In this document: one piece after another, positions 1-11,927 of the stretch | Layout: each line of letters opens with the position of its first letter | How positions within the stretch are numbered: position 1 is the stretch's first letter | NCBI GenBank assembly: GCA_011032825.1 | Contig: JAADJZ010000027.1 | Span: forward strand, 548,121 to 612,120 | Direction: 5' to 3' | Source: Massariosphaeria phaeospora | Lineage: Eukaryota; Ascomycota; Dothideomycetes; Pleosporales | DNA length: 64,000 nucleotides | Made by a program: the position numbers and the translations under genes | Notes under the pieces: model-generated | Databases searched by the model: none | What the model was told of the DNA's origin: nothing | The model's input: only the letters and a program-made list of their open reading frames with translations

Positions 1-1484
1 CGTCCGATATGCACATGACTCCGAGCCCCAAAGTTTAAGTTTGAGTTTAAGTCAGAGTCAGCGTGGATTGCGTAGGTAGCTACCGGGACCGGGAGCTTCT
101 CCGGCGCTGCGGGCTCGAGGTTGGTTGGGAATTGTGGGTTTTAGGTGTTATTGTGGGTTTTGGGTAGCTAGCTAGTGAGGGACGAGGCGCTAGAGTTGGG
201 TATGTGGGTACGTATCGTGTCGTATCGTATCATGTTGTCTAGGCCTTTGGACATGAGTTGAGGGTTTGATGATGCGCTGCGGGAGGCAGAGTGGATTAGC
301 TGTGGGTTTTGGGTGGATTAGGAAAGTGGATTAGGGGTGGATTCGAAGTGCGACTTCCTTGTCGTTAGTTAGGTAGGTTATGCGGTTGCTGTCGACTCGC
401 ATGCATGCTGGTGGAGCTGTGCTTGTGGATGCGGGTTCGCGGGTCAAGCGTCTGGTTCTTGTAGGTATACTTACTTGACACAGCCTCGGTACTGCTTCAC
501 ACTAGGTAGCTGCGTACTTGATAGGTGTTCAGATCAGCAGGGAGCAGGACGTGGTGGAGTGAGTGAAGACATTGGATCTTTGGATCCTCGTGGTAGTTTG
601 TAGATCGAAGACCACAAAGGGGACAGTACACAAGTCACATACACTAGTCCAAGTCGCAGCTATGTACCTGATAACAATAGATAGCGATCGTGCTTCGTAG
701 CATGCAGAGCCATATCGAACAGTGCTGAATACAAATGAGGCTCCTCGCTATGAGCTCGCGAAACGTTTGGTTCTTGTGCAGTTCTTCTTCGCGATTGGTA
801 AATGCGATATTGTAGGAGATAGTAAGAACACCGCGTAGATGAAAGGAGGGATACTCAACTTTTGAAGAAAAGGATAAGCTACTTCAGCATGTCAGATAAG
901 TCCCCATCCAAGGGTCAGGCTTTGGTCTCTTTTTCTTTGGTGAATTGGTTGCTAATTGTCAACTCGATTTCTGGAAGTGCTAAGACGAGATCACAGAGAA
1001 AGCACAATTGCAGTATCTGAATACCATGACAGAAAGATTGTTATCAACCAGGGAGGTAAAGTTCTTCGATGAGGTTCAGCGTGGCGTCCTGATCCTTGCG
1101 GTCGTCGCTGCTGATCATCCGCCCGCCCCCGAGCATACTGGTAATAAGTCATGCCAGCTAAGGCGGCCTCCTCTGCGCATCAAACACACTGCCCCTGGGA
1201 AATGGTACATATGTACAAAAAGTGTGAAACGGGGCAAGAGGCGGCGATGACGTCTTGCACGAAGGTAGATCTGAGGGCGAACCCGCTAGTCCAGGAAAAG
1301 AAGTAGCTCTTAAATAGCTAGCGGGCCTTGGCATCAGATGTAATCCATATGCAAACACCACAAACAGTACGTACGTCATGCACCAAACCACCTGCAATCC
1401 ACAGCACCCAATCCAACGCACAGTTCTGTTCCGTTCTTGCCATCCAAACATCACATGAACCTCCCACTGCGATAACACGCACGC
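1..1484. other. Intergenic, no gene seen
   Basis: I see no supportable coding region here. The sequence holds short low-complexity runs, such as repeats of GTGGGTTTT between about 130 and 320. The short open frames overlap on both strands without recognisable domains. The last part is presumably the promoter and 5' leader of the cardiolipin synthase gene that follows. Confidence 0.5.
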
Positions 1485-3002
1485 ATGGCGGGCGCTCGGT
1501 TCTGTCCCGCGACGGCCTCCTCTCTCTTTTGCCTTCTTCCTCGACACGGTGCTCTCCGCGCCTTCGCGCAGCTTCCGCGCATCCCGCAGAGGAGTCTTCC
1601 GCGAAGCTACTCACGTGCCTGCGGTAGTAGCCAGTTTCGGACGGGGAGGCTGTGGAGGCAGCGGGCTGTGTTGGCGGATGCGAAAAAGTGTGCGTTTGGG
1701 GCTTCGGCGGGAAGATGTGCGGGTGCGGAGGGTGGGGAGAGAGTGGTGCGGCAGCGTGAAGATAAGGTAAGTTGACGGATTCCTTTTGTTTGAGTTCGCA
1801 TTCGTGTTTGTTTAAGGACGTAGAACGAGTCCTAAGTTTTACGAGCATCAGTAATTCTGCATCGGTGGTTTAGTGATACTACCACCGCTGCAGCACTACG
1901 CACTTACATTCCATCTTCCATCTTCCCTTTTTCTAGTTCAAACCTTCTGATGCCTTTTTCCAACTCTATTGGAAAACCCCTCAATTCTTTCATATTCATG
2001 AGTCGTTCTCTCAACCCAACAAAACCCATCAGAAACAAAATTTAGGGAATATCTACCCTGACCCCGTCTCCATCAATTTCATCACACAATCTACCCAACC
2101 TCAGCTAACAACCCCCACAGGCAACCACACCTTCCACAACATCTGCCCTAACCCCCAAACCCAAACTCCCCCTCGTCGCCCGCTACGAAAACATCTACAA
2201 CCTCCCCAACATCCTCACCTTCTCGCGCCTGCTCGCCACCCCCCTAATCGGCTACCTCATCATCCACGACCAACACCTCTACGCCTTCGCGCTCTTCGCC
2301 TACGCCGGCTTCTCCGACCTGCTCGACGGCTGGATCGCGCGCAAATGGCACCTGCAGACGGTCGTCGGCAGCGTCGTCGACCCCATGGCCGACAAAGCGC
2401 TCATGACAACGCTCGTCGGCTGCCTGGCCGTCAACGGCGCGCTGCCGCTGCCGCTCGCCGCGCTGATCCTCGGCCGCGACGCCAGCCTCGCCCTCGCCGC
2501 GCTGTACTTCCGCTACGCCAGCCTGCCGCGGCCCAAGACGTTTGCGCGCTACTGGGACTTCTCGCTGCCGAGCGCTGAGGTGCATCCCACGACCGTGTCC
2601 AAGCTCAACACGTTCCTGCAGCTGCTGCTCATCGGGACGACTATGTGCGTCAGCTTGCTGCACGATGCGGCGGCCACGGCGTCGGCGGCGGGGGGGCTGC
2701 TGCTGGCGGTGCAGGAGCTGCTGGGCGGGCCCGAGGGCGTGGCGCGCTTGGTGGCGGGCGGGCAGGTCGTGGTGGCGGCGACGACCGTGTGGAGCGGGCT
2801 GGAGTATGCGGTTAAGCGGGAGGCGGTGAAGATTTTGGGTGATGACGAGGCGTTGAAGAAAAAGCAGGGGGTGAGGGGGCGTATGATTATTGGGACGACG
2901 TTTGGGAGCGTGGCGGCGTTGGCGTTGTGGTTGTGGGTGACGCAGAAGGGGAGGAAGAAGGAGGAGGAGGAGGAGGGAGGAGAAGATGAGACTGCTGTGT
3001 GA
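1485..3002 (+). CDS. CRD1: Cardiolipin synthase, mitochondrial (CDP-alcohol phosphatidyltransferase)
   Basis: The predicted enzyme condenses CDP-diacylglycerol with phosphatidylglycerol to make cardiolipin in the mitochondrial inner membrane. Two exons, 1485-1766 and 2121-3002, are joined by a GTAAGT...CACAG intron in phase 0, giving 387 aa. Exon 1 is rich in Arg, Ser and Ala and lacks acidic residues near its start, as expected of a mitochondrial targeting peptide. Exon 2 opens the catalytic domain with YENIYNLPNILTFSR, then the full CDP-alcohol phosphotransferase signature D-x2-DG-x2-AR-x8-G-x3-D-x3-D (DLLDGWIAR ... GSVVDPMAD), followed by several hydrophobic segments. The protein ends in a Lys/Glu-rich tail. 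The intron, 354 nt, is long for this genome. The start is the first ATG giving a targeting peptide in frame with exon 2. Family identification is firm; the exact start is less so. Confidence 0.9.
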
Positions 3003-4270
3003 GAGGGGTGGAATGGGTGGCGTGGCGTGGCATGGCATGGCAGGCACTCTGGTCGGTGTGGTGTGATAGTAGGCCATACATGTAATATACGGCTATAACA
3101 ATGGTATCTACATTTCTTTTTCCGTCCATCTGTCATATACTGCTCCTCCCAGCGCACCCCCGCGCACCAGCCGGTCAGTATAGCATGTTCAGTCTCTGTC
3201 TACTTACTTAGCTCTACAGCAATGCGTACGTACCTGTATCAAATAATCTCACAGTGTCCAATCAAGCCACGCGCCAACAACCAATATCGACCTCCCCCAA
3301 AGAATATTTATCCACCCTTGCAACCTCCACAAAAGGAAAAGGAAAAAAACCCTTTAGGCGAGTCTGTTTCCTAGTTCGCTACGTTGGCTATTTATTCTAC
3401 TAGCATAGTTAGTATATTTTTGTATTATAAATAATAAATAATAGGTAGGTAGATGGCGCATTTCATATCTACATTTACACACCTATCAAATCCAACACAC
3501 ATATACAACAACCAAACTAACAGATACATATTTATCCATCTACCACCTTGAGGCGTCCTCAATAAATCAAGGCCTGAGGAAATTTCCCGCACAACTGTCT
3601 ATATCAATTAGCTATAACTATATCGGGTTTTAATTTTTGTTTTCGTTTTCAATTTCAGTATTATTCTCTTGCTTGTATATATAACAGGGACGACATAACG
3701 GGAACAGCTTAGCTTAGCTAGGAGTAGGAGTAGGAGTAGGAGTAGGAGTAGGAAATAGGAAATAGGAAAGGAGGAATGGGAACAGGGAGAAGGTTTGTTG
3801 TTGGAGATGAATGTATGTTGTACGCTGTATGCTAGCTTCTGTCTCGCTAGGTAGCTATTTGCTACAGAGCTAGATACTATGTGTATGTAGATATGTAGAT
3901 ATGTGCTACAGATCTCTGATCTAGAACTAGAGCTAGGAGCTAGGTGCACTAGGGTAAGTACGCACGTTAAGTAAAGTGAATAGACATGTACGGATTAGGA
4001 TAGAGGTGGGACGAAAGTTCTTTTCTTTAAGGGTACAGGGCACGTGGCATTGGTATTGATATCGTCCTTATCCTTGTCCTACACGAGAGGGTTGGACTGT
4101 ATATACATACATATACATAGTCCATATGTCTACCTATCTACAGTGGACAATTCCCCTATCCATCCATGCACTCATGCACTCATCAACCTATGTATACCGT
4201 CCCATGCAAACCCCAGCAAAACTCCACCCAATGCAAACCCGCAAGCAAGTTTTCCCCCCTAACCCACCCC
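3003..4270. other. Convergent intergenic region with hexamer repeat
   Basis: This lies between the 3' ends of the cardiolipin synthase and MTO1 genes. It contains no convincing gene. At about 3719-3768 there is a short tandem array of AGGAGT that degrades into GGAAATA units. The rest is AT-rich with short TA-rich microsatellite-like tracts, for example near 3420-3450. Confidence 0.5.
3719..3768. repeat. AGGAGT hexanucleotide microsatellite
   Basis: About five perfect AGGAGT copies are followed by two or three diverged GGAAATA units. It is a simple repeat in the convergent intergenic space with no sign of function. Confidence 0.8.
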
Positions 4271-6419
4271 TCAAGCCACCCCCACAAACACCTTCTTCCT
4301 CGCCTCAACCTCCTTCCTCACCCTCGCGTCCTTTTCCCCCCTCCCCCCACCCCTCACAACCTGCAACAACCGCAACGCCCCCGCGGGCGTCACGCCCTCC
4401 ACACGCCGCGCCTGCCCCACGCTTTCCGGCCTCGCCACCTTCAGCGCCGCCTTCTCCTCATAGCTCAACCCGAAAATACCCTCATAGTCCAAATCGCGCG
4501 GCAGCGCCAGGCCCTCGTCCTTCAGCCAGCGGTGCTGCGCGGCCGTCTGGAAGGCGACGTAGGGCGCATAGCTCGCGTTGATTTCGACGCGGTTCTGGAC
4601 GCGCGGCGGGAAGTTGGCGAGGGCGGGGAGCAAGGGGAGCAGTGAGGCGCAGGTGGTGTGCGCCATGCGCAGCACGTCGTAGGCGGAGCGCTTTTGCGCG
4701 TCGTTGCGCACGCCGAAGCCGTGCCTATTCCAGTCGGCCCAGCCCATTGTTTTTTCCTGAAGTAGCGCGGTGAGGGCCGCCATGTCTTGGGCTTCGCGCG
4801 AGAAGGCCGCCCAGCGGTGGTCGGAGACGACGCCGGCGGCGCGGCCGAGCGCGGTGAGCCGCGTGTCGGCGTTGTCGGCGCGCGCCGACATGCGGTATTC
4901 GGAGCGCGAGGTGAACATGCGGTAGGGCTCGGACACGCCTTTGGTGATCAGGTCGTCGATCATGATGCCGATGTAGCCGTCGGCGCGGGTGAGGGCCATG
5001 GGCGGTTTGCCTTGGGAGGCGAGGCCCGCGTTGATGCCGGCGATGATGCCCTGACCGGCGGCTTCTTCGTAGCCGGTTGTGCCGTTGATCTGGCCGGCGA
5101 GGAAAAGACCGGAGATGTTCTTCGTTTCGAGAGTGGAGTGGAGGTGGCGCGGGTCGACATAGTCGTATTCCACACCGTATCCAGGTTGGAGCATAGTCAC
5201 GTTCTCGAGACCTCGGACAGTTTTGAGCATCGCGTCTTGGATGTCAGGGGGCATTGTGCAGGAGATGCCGTTGGGATATATGACGTCGTTGTCGAAGCCT
5301 TCAGGTTCCAGCCAGATGATATGTGAAGACTTGTCCGTAAAGCGGACTATCTTCGATTCGAGCGAGGGACAATATCGTGGGCCCTTGACCGTCTCGCGGA
5401 TGTGGATCGATTTGTCCAAGTTCTTCCTCACAATGTCGTGCATAGCTTCGTTTGTCCGCGTCTCGTGGTTCAGTAGTTGCTCTTCCACTTGAACCTTCTC
5501 ATTCATGTAGCTGAACGGCATCGGAGGGTTGTCTCCTTCCTGGGCTTCCAACACCTTGAAGTCAATCGTCTTAGCATCCAACCGCGGCGGAGTTCCGGTC
5601 TTTAACCGCCCAAGTGTAAAACCAGCGTTTCGTAATGATTTGCTCAGGCCAAAAGTGGCAGCTTCGCCCATCCGTCCCGAGGGATATGCGTCAAGACCTG
5701 TCACAGTCAGTCCTCCTCTCCCTCATTTTCTCGCAGCTCACGTACCGATATGGATCTCACCACCCAAGAAAGTGCCCGTAGTAATAACCACATGTCCCGT
5801 AGGAATAACCTCCCCACTCTCCAACCTGACCCCCACAATCCTCCCATAACTCCCCTCCTCTTTCTCGCCCTCCCTATCAACCACAATATCCGCCACACTC
5901 CCCTCCACCACACTCAACCCCTCATAGCCCGCAATCTCCTCCTGCATATATCGCCCATACAGCGCCCGATCGATCTGCGCTCTAGGTCCCCAAACCGCAG
6001 GGCCCTTCTTCCGGTTCAGCACGCGAAACTGCACCCCCGCTTTATCCACAATGCGCCCCACTACACCGTCCAGCGCGTCGATTTCCCGCAGCATGGTGCC
6101 TTTGCCAATGCCGCCAAAAGAAGGATTGCACGAGCACACGCCGAGGTTCGAGATACTGGGCGTTATGAGCGCGGTGCGGGCGCCGGAGCGGGCAGCTGCG
6201 GTGGAGGCTTCGCAGCCAGCATGGCCACCGCCGATGACGATGACATCGTAGGGTTTACTATCCGCTTGTTAGTCTTGTGGGCATTTTAAAAGAGGGGGCG
6301 TGGCCGTGCCTTGCAGTGCTAGAGACGGTCGCAAAGGTTCTGCGAGAGCGATTGGAAGACCGGACGCGCGGCGCATGGCCCCAGAGCATACGTGCTCTTT
6401 GGGGAGCTATGCGGTTCAT
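4271..6419 (-). CDS. MTO1: Mitochondrial tRNA uridine-modification protein MTO1 (GidA/MnmG family)
   Basis: MTO1 is the FAD-binding partner of MSS1 in modifying U34 of mitochondrial tRNAs. Three exons read on the minus strand: 6419-6310, 6257-5746 and 5697-4271, total 682 aa, close to the roughly 670 aa of the yeast protein. Exon 1 is an Arg/Ser-rich targeting peptide starting [10 protein letters not shown]. Exon 2 begins with the dinucleotide-binding motif GGGHAGCEA and has [13 protein letters not shown]. Exon 3 carries [20 protein letters not shown] and the family signature [12 protein letters not shown]. The second intron is GTACGT...ACAG, 48 nt. The first intron is inferred to be GC-AG (AAG|GCACGG ... 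GACTAAC ... ATAG, 52 nt); no GT donor of matching phase and usual length is present. A CACGTG box lies about 95 bp upstream of the ATG. Function is firm; the first splice donor is less certain. Confidence 0.92.
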
Positions 6420-6959
6420 TGTGGACTGGAGTAGGGCGGACTGTATGGGCGTGGTGGCGCGGATTAAAAAGTTGGGGTGGGACGCGGAGGTGTGGACGTT
6501 CGCCGAAGCATAGTCACGTGGCGAATATGAACCGCGTCGTCAATATTATGTTAGATATCCTTCAATCGATGTACCATGTCTATTCACATAAGGGTATATC
6601 ATGATCGCAAACGTGCAAACCCCAGGTTACACTCAGGAAGAGTCGCGCCATTGTAGAGGAAAGGTATCATTCATTGCACTACGCCATCCCCCCAAATCCC
6701 AAGCCAGCCCACTGGAGCGGAGATAGTACATACGAGAATACCAAACATAGCATACACACTTCCTTGCACCCCACTCAAGCGCACAGAATCCTCCAGCGCC
6801 GCGAAACAGGGCGCAGAGTTTTTCCGAATCCCCATAATTTGTAACAGTCCCAGAACGCATGTACGTTTTTACGGCCAGACATGGTACCAAGCTCCCCATT
6901 ACAAAGTTTATACCAGTCGAAGAGGGAAGAGAAGACAGTGGGACGGGAGCAGCGTTTAT
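6420..6959. other. Intergenic between MTO1 and mtSSB
   Basis: This contains the MTO1 promoter, including CACGTG near 6514, and the 3' flank of the mitochondrial SSB gene. I see no gene; the short open frames have no recognisable domains. Confidence 0.5.
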
Positions 6960-7688
6960 TTACACGGCGCCGTCCTGGACGAGGCCCTCGTCGTTGGTCT
7001 CCTGGGCGGCTTCGTTGCGGTTGCGGGAGATGACGTCGAAGTTCCCTAGAGATGGGTCAGGATGTGCTGTCTGCTGTAGTGAGGACTGAGTATGGACTGA
7101 ACGTACTTGCGATCAAGCTGAGGTTGGAGCGCTTGTTGCCGTCGTTGTCGGTGTACGTCTCCATGCGCGCATCAGCATCGACGTGGACGAGCGATCTAGA
7201 CGGTTTCAACGTTAGCCAGATGTGCTCAGCGAAAAGCTTCTTCCACCGCTGCTACCAATCCCCAGCTGCCATCCGCCCAGAAGCGTATGTCAACATCTCC
7301 CCAGAACTCCATTTCGTCCCAAACCCCCACACTTCCACGCTCATCCACTCAAACCAATCACCAAGACCACACCTCTCAGCAATAAAACCGCACGCACTCA
7401 CCCCTTCGGCACGTTCATCAAATACTCCTTCTGCCCGCCCTGCACAAAGCTCGCAACCCGGAACCAGCTCGTCTTCTTGTCCTCGTTCCTGCCATAGCTC
7501 GTCCCGAGGACGTACCGCACCAGCGTCCTGTCGTTGCTGATAGTGACTTCCTCGGGCGCCGTGCCCAGGCGGCCGACGAGCGACATGCGGGCGAGGGCCG
7601 CGCGGGGCGTGGAGCTGAAGGCGCGGGTTGCCGAAGCGGAGGCGGCGGCGATGCGCGACGTCGCGCGGAAGGTGGTCGGGGTGATCAT
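6960..7688 (-). CDS. RIM1: Mitochondrial single-stranded DNA-binding protein (Rim1-like)
   Basis: This is a predicted OB-fold protein that coats single-stranded mtDNA during replication. Three exons on the minus strand, 7688-7402, 7195-7107 and 7045-6960, give 153 aa, usual for this family once the presequence is included. Residues 1-33 are Ala/Ser/Arg-rich with RAFSSTPR, typical of a cleaved mitochondrial presequence. The SSB core follows: MSLVGRLGTAPE, then TSWFRVASF, then the exon-2 stretch SLVHVDADARMETY and the strand NLSLIARNFDVISRN. Introns are 206 nt (GTGAGT) and 61 nt (GTACGT), with phases that match. The C-terminal tail is acidic (ETNDEG), as in many SSBs. It is adjacent to MTO1, another mitochondrial gene, with the same orientation but separate transcription. 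Confidence 0.9.
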
Positions 7689-8232
7689 TGTGCTGCGAGT
7701 TGCGGGGTGGGGTATTTCGCTGGAGAAGGGAATGCGAAATTGAGTGTTATGGCAATGAGGTTGATGACGGAGCTTTGCGTGCTTGCCTCGCGTAAACTTT
7801 TTGGTGTTGCAAGTTGCGTTGCTGTTTCGGGACGGCGCCCCCTAATCGCGTTCGCGCGGAGATGCCAAGATCTCTTCATGCAGCACTTTGATTGGCCGGA
7901 CAGCCGCGAAGCAAACTTCCAACATCAGAGCGACGAGCGAACAAACATAAGGCGCAGCCGTGCCAACTAGTTGAAGCTAACTAAAGGACAGGTCTTGGTT
8001 GCTTTGTTGCATCTGCTCCACCAGATAGCCTCCTGGAAAGCTACCGTACATCCATGGAGTGATCATTATCAAAACACTGCGGTTCCCGTTTCCAGCGACA
8101 TCGCATCGAAACGGTGTAGATTATCAAACTAACTGACCAAGCAGTAGCCTGTCCTGGGTATAATTCCCGCTTTCCCAACGCCAGCAATGCAATTCCCCTC
8201 CAAGGTCCCCAAAAGCAAAATCCCCACCCTAA
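7689..8232. other. Intergenic, mtSSB promoter region
   Basis: This 544-bp gap holds the upstream region of the mtSSB gene and the 3' end of the WD40 gene. No coding region or repeat is supportable. Confidence 0.5.
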
Positions 8233-10032
8233 TCACCGCTTCGCCCGTTTCGCCTCCCGCTTCGCCTCCTCCTCGTCACTATCATAATCCTTATAAATCG
8301 CCTTGGGCTGATTCTTCTCCCACGCGCCTGTAAAAATGGATTTTTCGCCGTCCTTGGGCGCATACTTCAGTAGAGCCTCTCGCGGATCCTCGTCCCGCAT
8401 GTCGCTCCCCGCGATATGGTCGCGCACAAACTTCTCGTCTGGCGTAGACTTGGCGAACGGCGTGATGACGGGGACATGGGGTCTTCGCGGATCTCGGGAC
8501 TTGCCTGAGGCTGTGAGGCCGATGGTCGGGTGGCGCGATGCGAAGGTGCCTGCTTGGGGACCGGGTTGACCACCGGATCCGACGGAGTCGCCGGCCATGC
8601 CAAGGGGATCCATGTCGGTTGTGAAGTTGGGGTCGTCGTCGAGATGGCGCTTTTTGGGCGCCTTGCTGAGGATAGTAAGGGCGCCGTGAGTGGATATTTT
8701 AGGGTTGAACAGGATGGTCGTTTGGCCGTTGGCTGAACCTGTGAAGATCTGGTTGAGCTTTGGTTGCCAGTTTACTGTTATTAAGGGAGAGCCGGGTGTG
8801 ACTGGTGTGACGAGCTCTGGGCGGAGAGTCGCGGGGTTAAGTATGTGGAGATGTCCAGTCTCTGAGCCTGTGATGACAGCTGTCCCGTTAGGCGAGAACT
8901 TGATGTTGGATGTCGGGTATTGTGCTGATGTTGAAGGGTGCGGAGTCGTGTTGACGGGAGTCTTGAACTTCCGCGTATCCCACAATTTGATCGTGTCGTC
9001 GCCTCCACGCGTGATAACCAGCCTTCCATCCGCGCTGATATCCAGGCCGCTAGTCCAAGTACCCTTCGCATGAGCGTCACGAATCTCGCCAGCCGGTCGA
9101 TGGTATGGCCCTTCACCACCCCACATAACCAGACTACCGTCCAGAGCCGCGGACACAAGGATGCTACTGCCTCCCTCTGCCGCAGAACCCCAAGCGATAG
9201 TAGTCATCCTCGTCATACCAGCCGATCCCGCAGCCTTGGACTTGTGCACGATAACCTCTTGCTGTGTCATCCTCTTTTTGACATCCCATATCCTCACAGT
9301 ACTGTCCGTCCCAGCCGTAACAAACCGATCGCGATTCGTCGGGTGCCACGCGGCGCTCGTAATCTCAGACGTATGCCCCTTCGTGTTATGCTTATCCCGC
9401 AAGTACATGTCGCCCTTGACAAACTCGGTCGTCATTTCGCCGTCCCTGCTGAATAGTCGCGCTTGCGGTGTAGCGGTAATGACGAGGAATTGCCCGCCGC
9501 CGAGAGGGCTGAACACGACTTGGTAGATGGTGTGCGCCTCCGCGTTCGCAGACGGCTTGGTGACAAATGGATCGACAGTCTTGAAGGCGCGGATAGTGGT
9601 CGGGGTCATAGCAGACAGGTCGTGGATCTTGAGCGTGCAGTCGTTTGAGCCCGTCACCATGCGCGTCCCGGACGGGTCGAGCGAAATCGAGGTGATAGCG
9701 CGGTCATGGGTCTTGACGACCACCTCATGGGAGACTGGGTACTCGTCCTCGTCATCTTCATCGTCGTCGCTGTCATCGTCATCATCCGACGTCTCTTCCT
9801 TCACAACTGCCGGTTTCCGCTCGTCCACAATGCTCCTGCGACACCGCTCAATCTGCGCCTCAACATCTACAGCGCCGTCTTTTTTCCCGAACGAGGATGG
9901 CATGTACTGGCGTAGAGCCTCCTCGTCAGCCGCGGAGAAGTCGTCGTCCATGTTGGTGATGTGAGCTGATGACTGAGATGGTTTGGATAACTTTTGCTGC
10001 AGCTGAGGTTGAGTTAAGCTGCACGATGACAT
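8233..10032 (-). CDS. WD40 repeat protein, WDR70 homologue
   Basis: One uninterrupted exon encodes 599 aa. Starting at the inner ATG (9951, MDDDFSAADEEAL) would give 572 aa and may be the conserved start; the first ATG adds a Gln/Ser-rich leader. After an acidic stretch of Asp/Glu at about residues 80-95, WD40 repeats run from about 105 to 450, with clear repeat ends such as TVRIWDVKK and TIKLWDTRK. The C-terminal part is charged, with a recognisable tail (FVRDHIAGSD, ALLKYAP, and an Arg/Lys end that looks like a nuclear signal). This order of acidic N-terminus, propeller and long charged tail fits WDR70/GAD-1, a nuclear protein linked to histone H2B ubiquitination and DNA-end resection in other eukaryotes. 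That functional link is family knowledge, not seen here. Confidence 0.85.
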   Translation of the reverse strand: MSSCSLTQPQLQQKLSKPSQSSAHITNMDDDFSAADEEALRQYMPSSFGKKDGAVDVEAQIERCRRSIVDERKPAVVKEETSDDDDDSDDDEDDEDEYPVSHEVVVKTHDRAITSISLDPSGTRMVTGSNDCTLKIHDLSAMTPTTIRAFKTVDPFVTKPSANAEAHTIYQVVFSPLGGGQFLVITATPQARLFSRDGEMTTEFVKGDMYLRDKHNTKGHTSEITSAAWHPTNRDRFVTAGTDSTVRIWDVKKRMTQQEVIVHKSKAAGSAGMTRMTTIAWGSAAEGGSSILVSAALDGSLVMWGGEGPYHRPAGEIRDAHAKGTWTSGLDISADGRLVITRGGDDTIKLWDTRKFKTPVNTTPHPSTSAQYPTSNIKFSPNGTAVITGSETGHLHILNPATLRPELVTPVTPGSPLITVNWQPKLNQIFTGSANGQTTILFNPKISTHGALTILSKAPKKRHLDDDPNFTTDMDPLGMAGDSVGSGGQPGPQAGTFASRHPTIGLTASGKSRDPRRPHVPVITPFAKSTPDEKFVRDHIAGSDMRDEDPREALLKYAPKDGEKSIFTGAWEKNQPKAIYKDYDSDEEEAKREAKRAKR

Positions 10033-11927
10033 GATGTTCCGGGAATGTTCCGAAAAGCGAGGCGAAGCGAGGCCAACCGTCCACTACCTAGACCTGCAGC
10101 GCACGCTAACTAAGTCAGATGGTGGAAAATGTTCTATCTCGCTCCACGATACTACGTCAGTTGTGATATTACAAACGCAGCATTTCTCAGCGAGCGTACA
10201 TTATGGTCTTAGAGACCTGAATCAGCCAGCAGGCATTGCTTCGTCCTAGCCTTGCAGCAATGGATGGCCCGCCTGCTCACGCCTCGATATATTTAGGTCT
10301 TGCAGAGGCCTATAGAAGTATGTAAGGGTGGATGTTCATCTCTTTCAGAGTTATCATTATCAAAGCGCAGAGCAGCTCAGTGCTTCGAGACACTTCCTCC
10401 TATTTACTATTCCCCTCTACATCTTCACCTCTAGAAATATAAAAACCCCAGCCTCCTCCCTCCTGAGTCCTCCCTCTCCCTCTCCCTCCCCAAAGCCTCC
10501 CAACGCCCCACCCTTCTCACCCTCACTTCACTTCGCCTTCCCCCAAACCGCCATCCCCACCGTGCTAGTCTCCATCCGTCTCCATCCGTCTCCGTACAAA
10601 CCTTCGCGCGCGCCTTCGAACAAGTATCTGAATCCGAAGTACAGCATATTGCCGACCATGCGTGGGAGTTTCTTTGAGGCGGCGACGGGGACGGGTACGG
10701 GGCTGGAATTTAGTATCAGAGAGTAAAGGAGGCGATATAAGACGGGAGTTGGAGAAGATAGAGGAGCAGAAGGAGTGTGTATATGGTAGAATAGCTTAGC
10801 CAAATCGTTCTTTCATGAATCTTATATATGAGCGAGGCATAATAAAGCAAAAGTGGAACCTACCCAGTCCGTCCGATCCGGAGGCCAGATACACCCAGCC
10901 TTCAACACGTAGGGAAGGAACCGAACAGCCCAACCCGCACCCCAACAAACGCGCAAACAATCCGACACAAGTGACACACGAGCAAAACCCATCATGTCAT
11001 TTCCCTTGTTTCAATTCATCCTACGTATTCTCCCTAGCCCGCTAAATCATACACTTCAAATGCAGTCCGTCCGTCCGTCCCTCTCCGCAGTCTGACCATT
11101 AAACCGCACGCACCCACTCGCAGCCCAGCCCAGTCCAGCCCAGCCCCGATAAAGTCCTTCGCCACATCCCCAACGATTTGGAAAAGAAAAAGTCAAAAAA
11201 GTGTTGTCAAAGCTCGCCATGAGTCCATCAGACATGTTTCTTGCTAGACTGCACGCTAACCTCTCGATTCGGCAAGCCGCTCATGCGAACAAAAGGTCCA
11301 GGTTCCATGCGTGTGTATACTCGATGCTCAATGGGTTCGAAAGAGGAATGGATGTGATCCGCCTGGATGGATGGATGGCGTAGCCGGGCCGAAAGCTGGG
11401 AAAAGGGGACGTGTTGTAGAGGGTGTGTACAAAGGCGGACAGGTGGTTGTGTAGAGGGACTGGGAGGTTGTACTGATGCATGGTATTGTGTATGACATCC
11501 ACGTGCTCTGAACGCAGCGCAATTGCGACATTGGAAACAGAATGGTATATGAAGAGCATGTTCCGATTCGAGAAGGAAGGAAATCGTGCAAGACACCGTT
11601 GTACAGCTTGCCGGGGGAGAAGAGTGGGCTATCTGGCCTAGAGGAGAAAGAGAGCCTACAGGTCGTAGTGCTCAAGAAATGGAATTGCTGAAATGTGCTT
11701 CGTACTCCGACCGTTGTATCACGATCTCAAAATAGCTTGCTCCACCAATTGATTCCTTTGACGCCGCCGTTTGCCGCCACTCCGAGAGTTCTTGTTAAGG
11801 AAATGAAGTGTGACCCATCATCATTGGTATGCCCGTATCCAGCGGCTCGAGAAATGATGCATCAAAGAACAATCGCAAAAGGAACGAGACTAGAAGCGAC
11901 AGCACTAGAGCGAACAGTCTCTGGTCG
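10033..11927. other. Intergenic, about 1.9 kb
   Basis: No gene is supportable. There is a pyrimidine-rich stretch (CCTCCCTCTCCC) near 10460-10500, short CCGTCCGTCC runs at about 11064-11085, and CCAGCCCAG runs near 11125-11145. One plus-strand open frame (10328-10726) is rich in Pro/Ser from this low-complexity DNA and is not called. Confidence 0.45.

Noticed and set aside
10328..10726. 132-codon plus-strand open frame between the WD40 and Knr4 genes
   Set aside because: It is dominated by Pro/Ser from pyrimidine-rich low-complexity DNA, has no domain, and its N-terminal hydrophobic stretch is not convincing.
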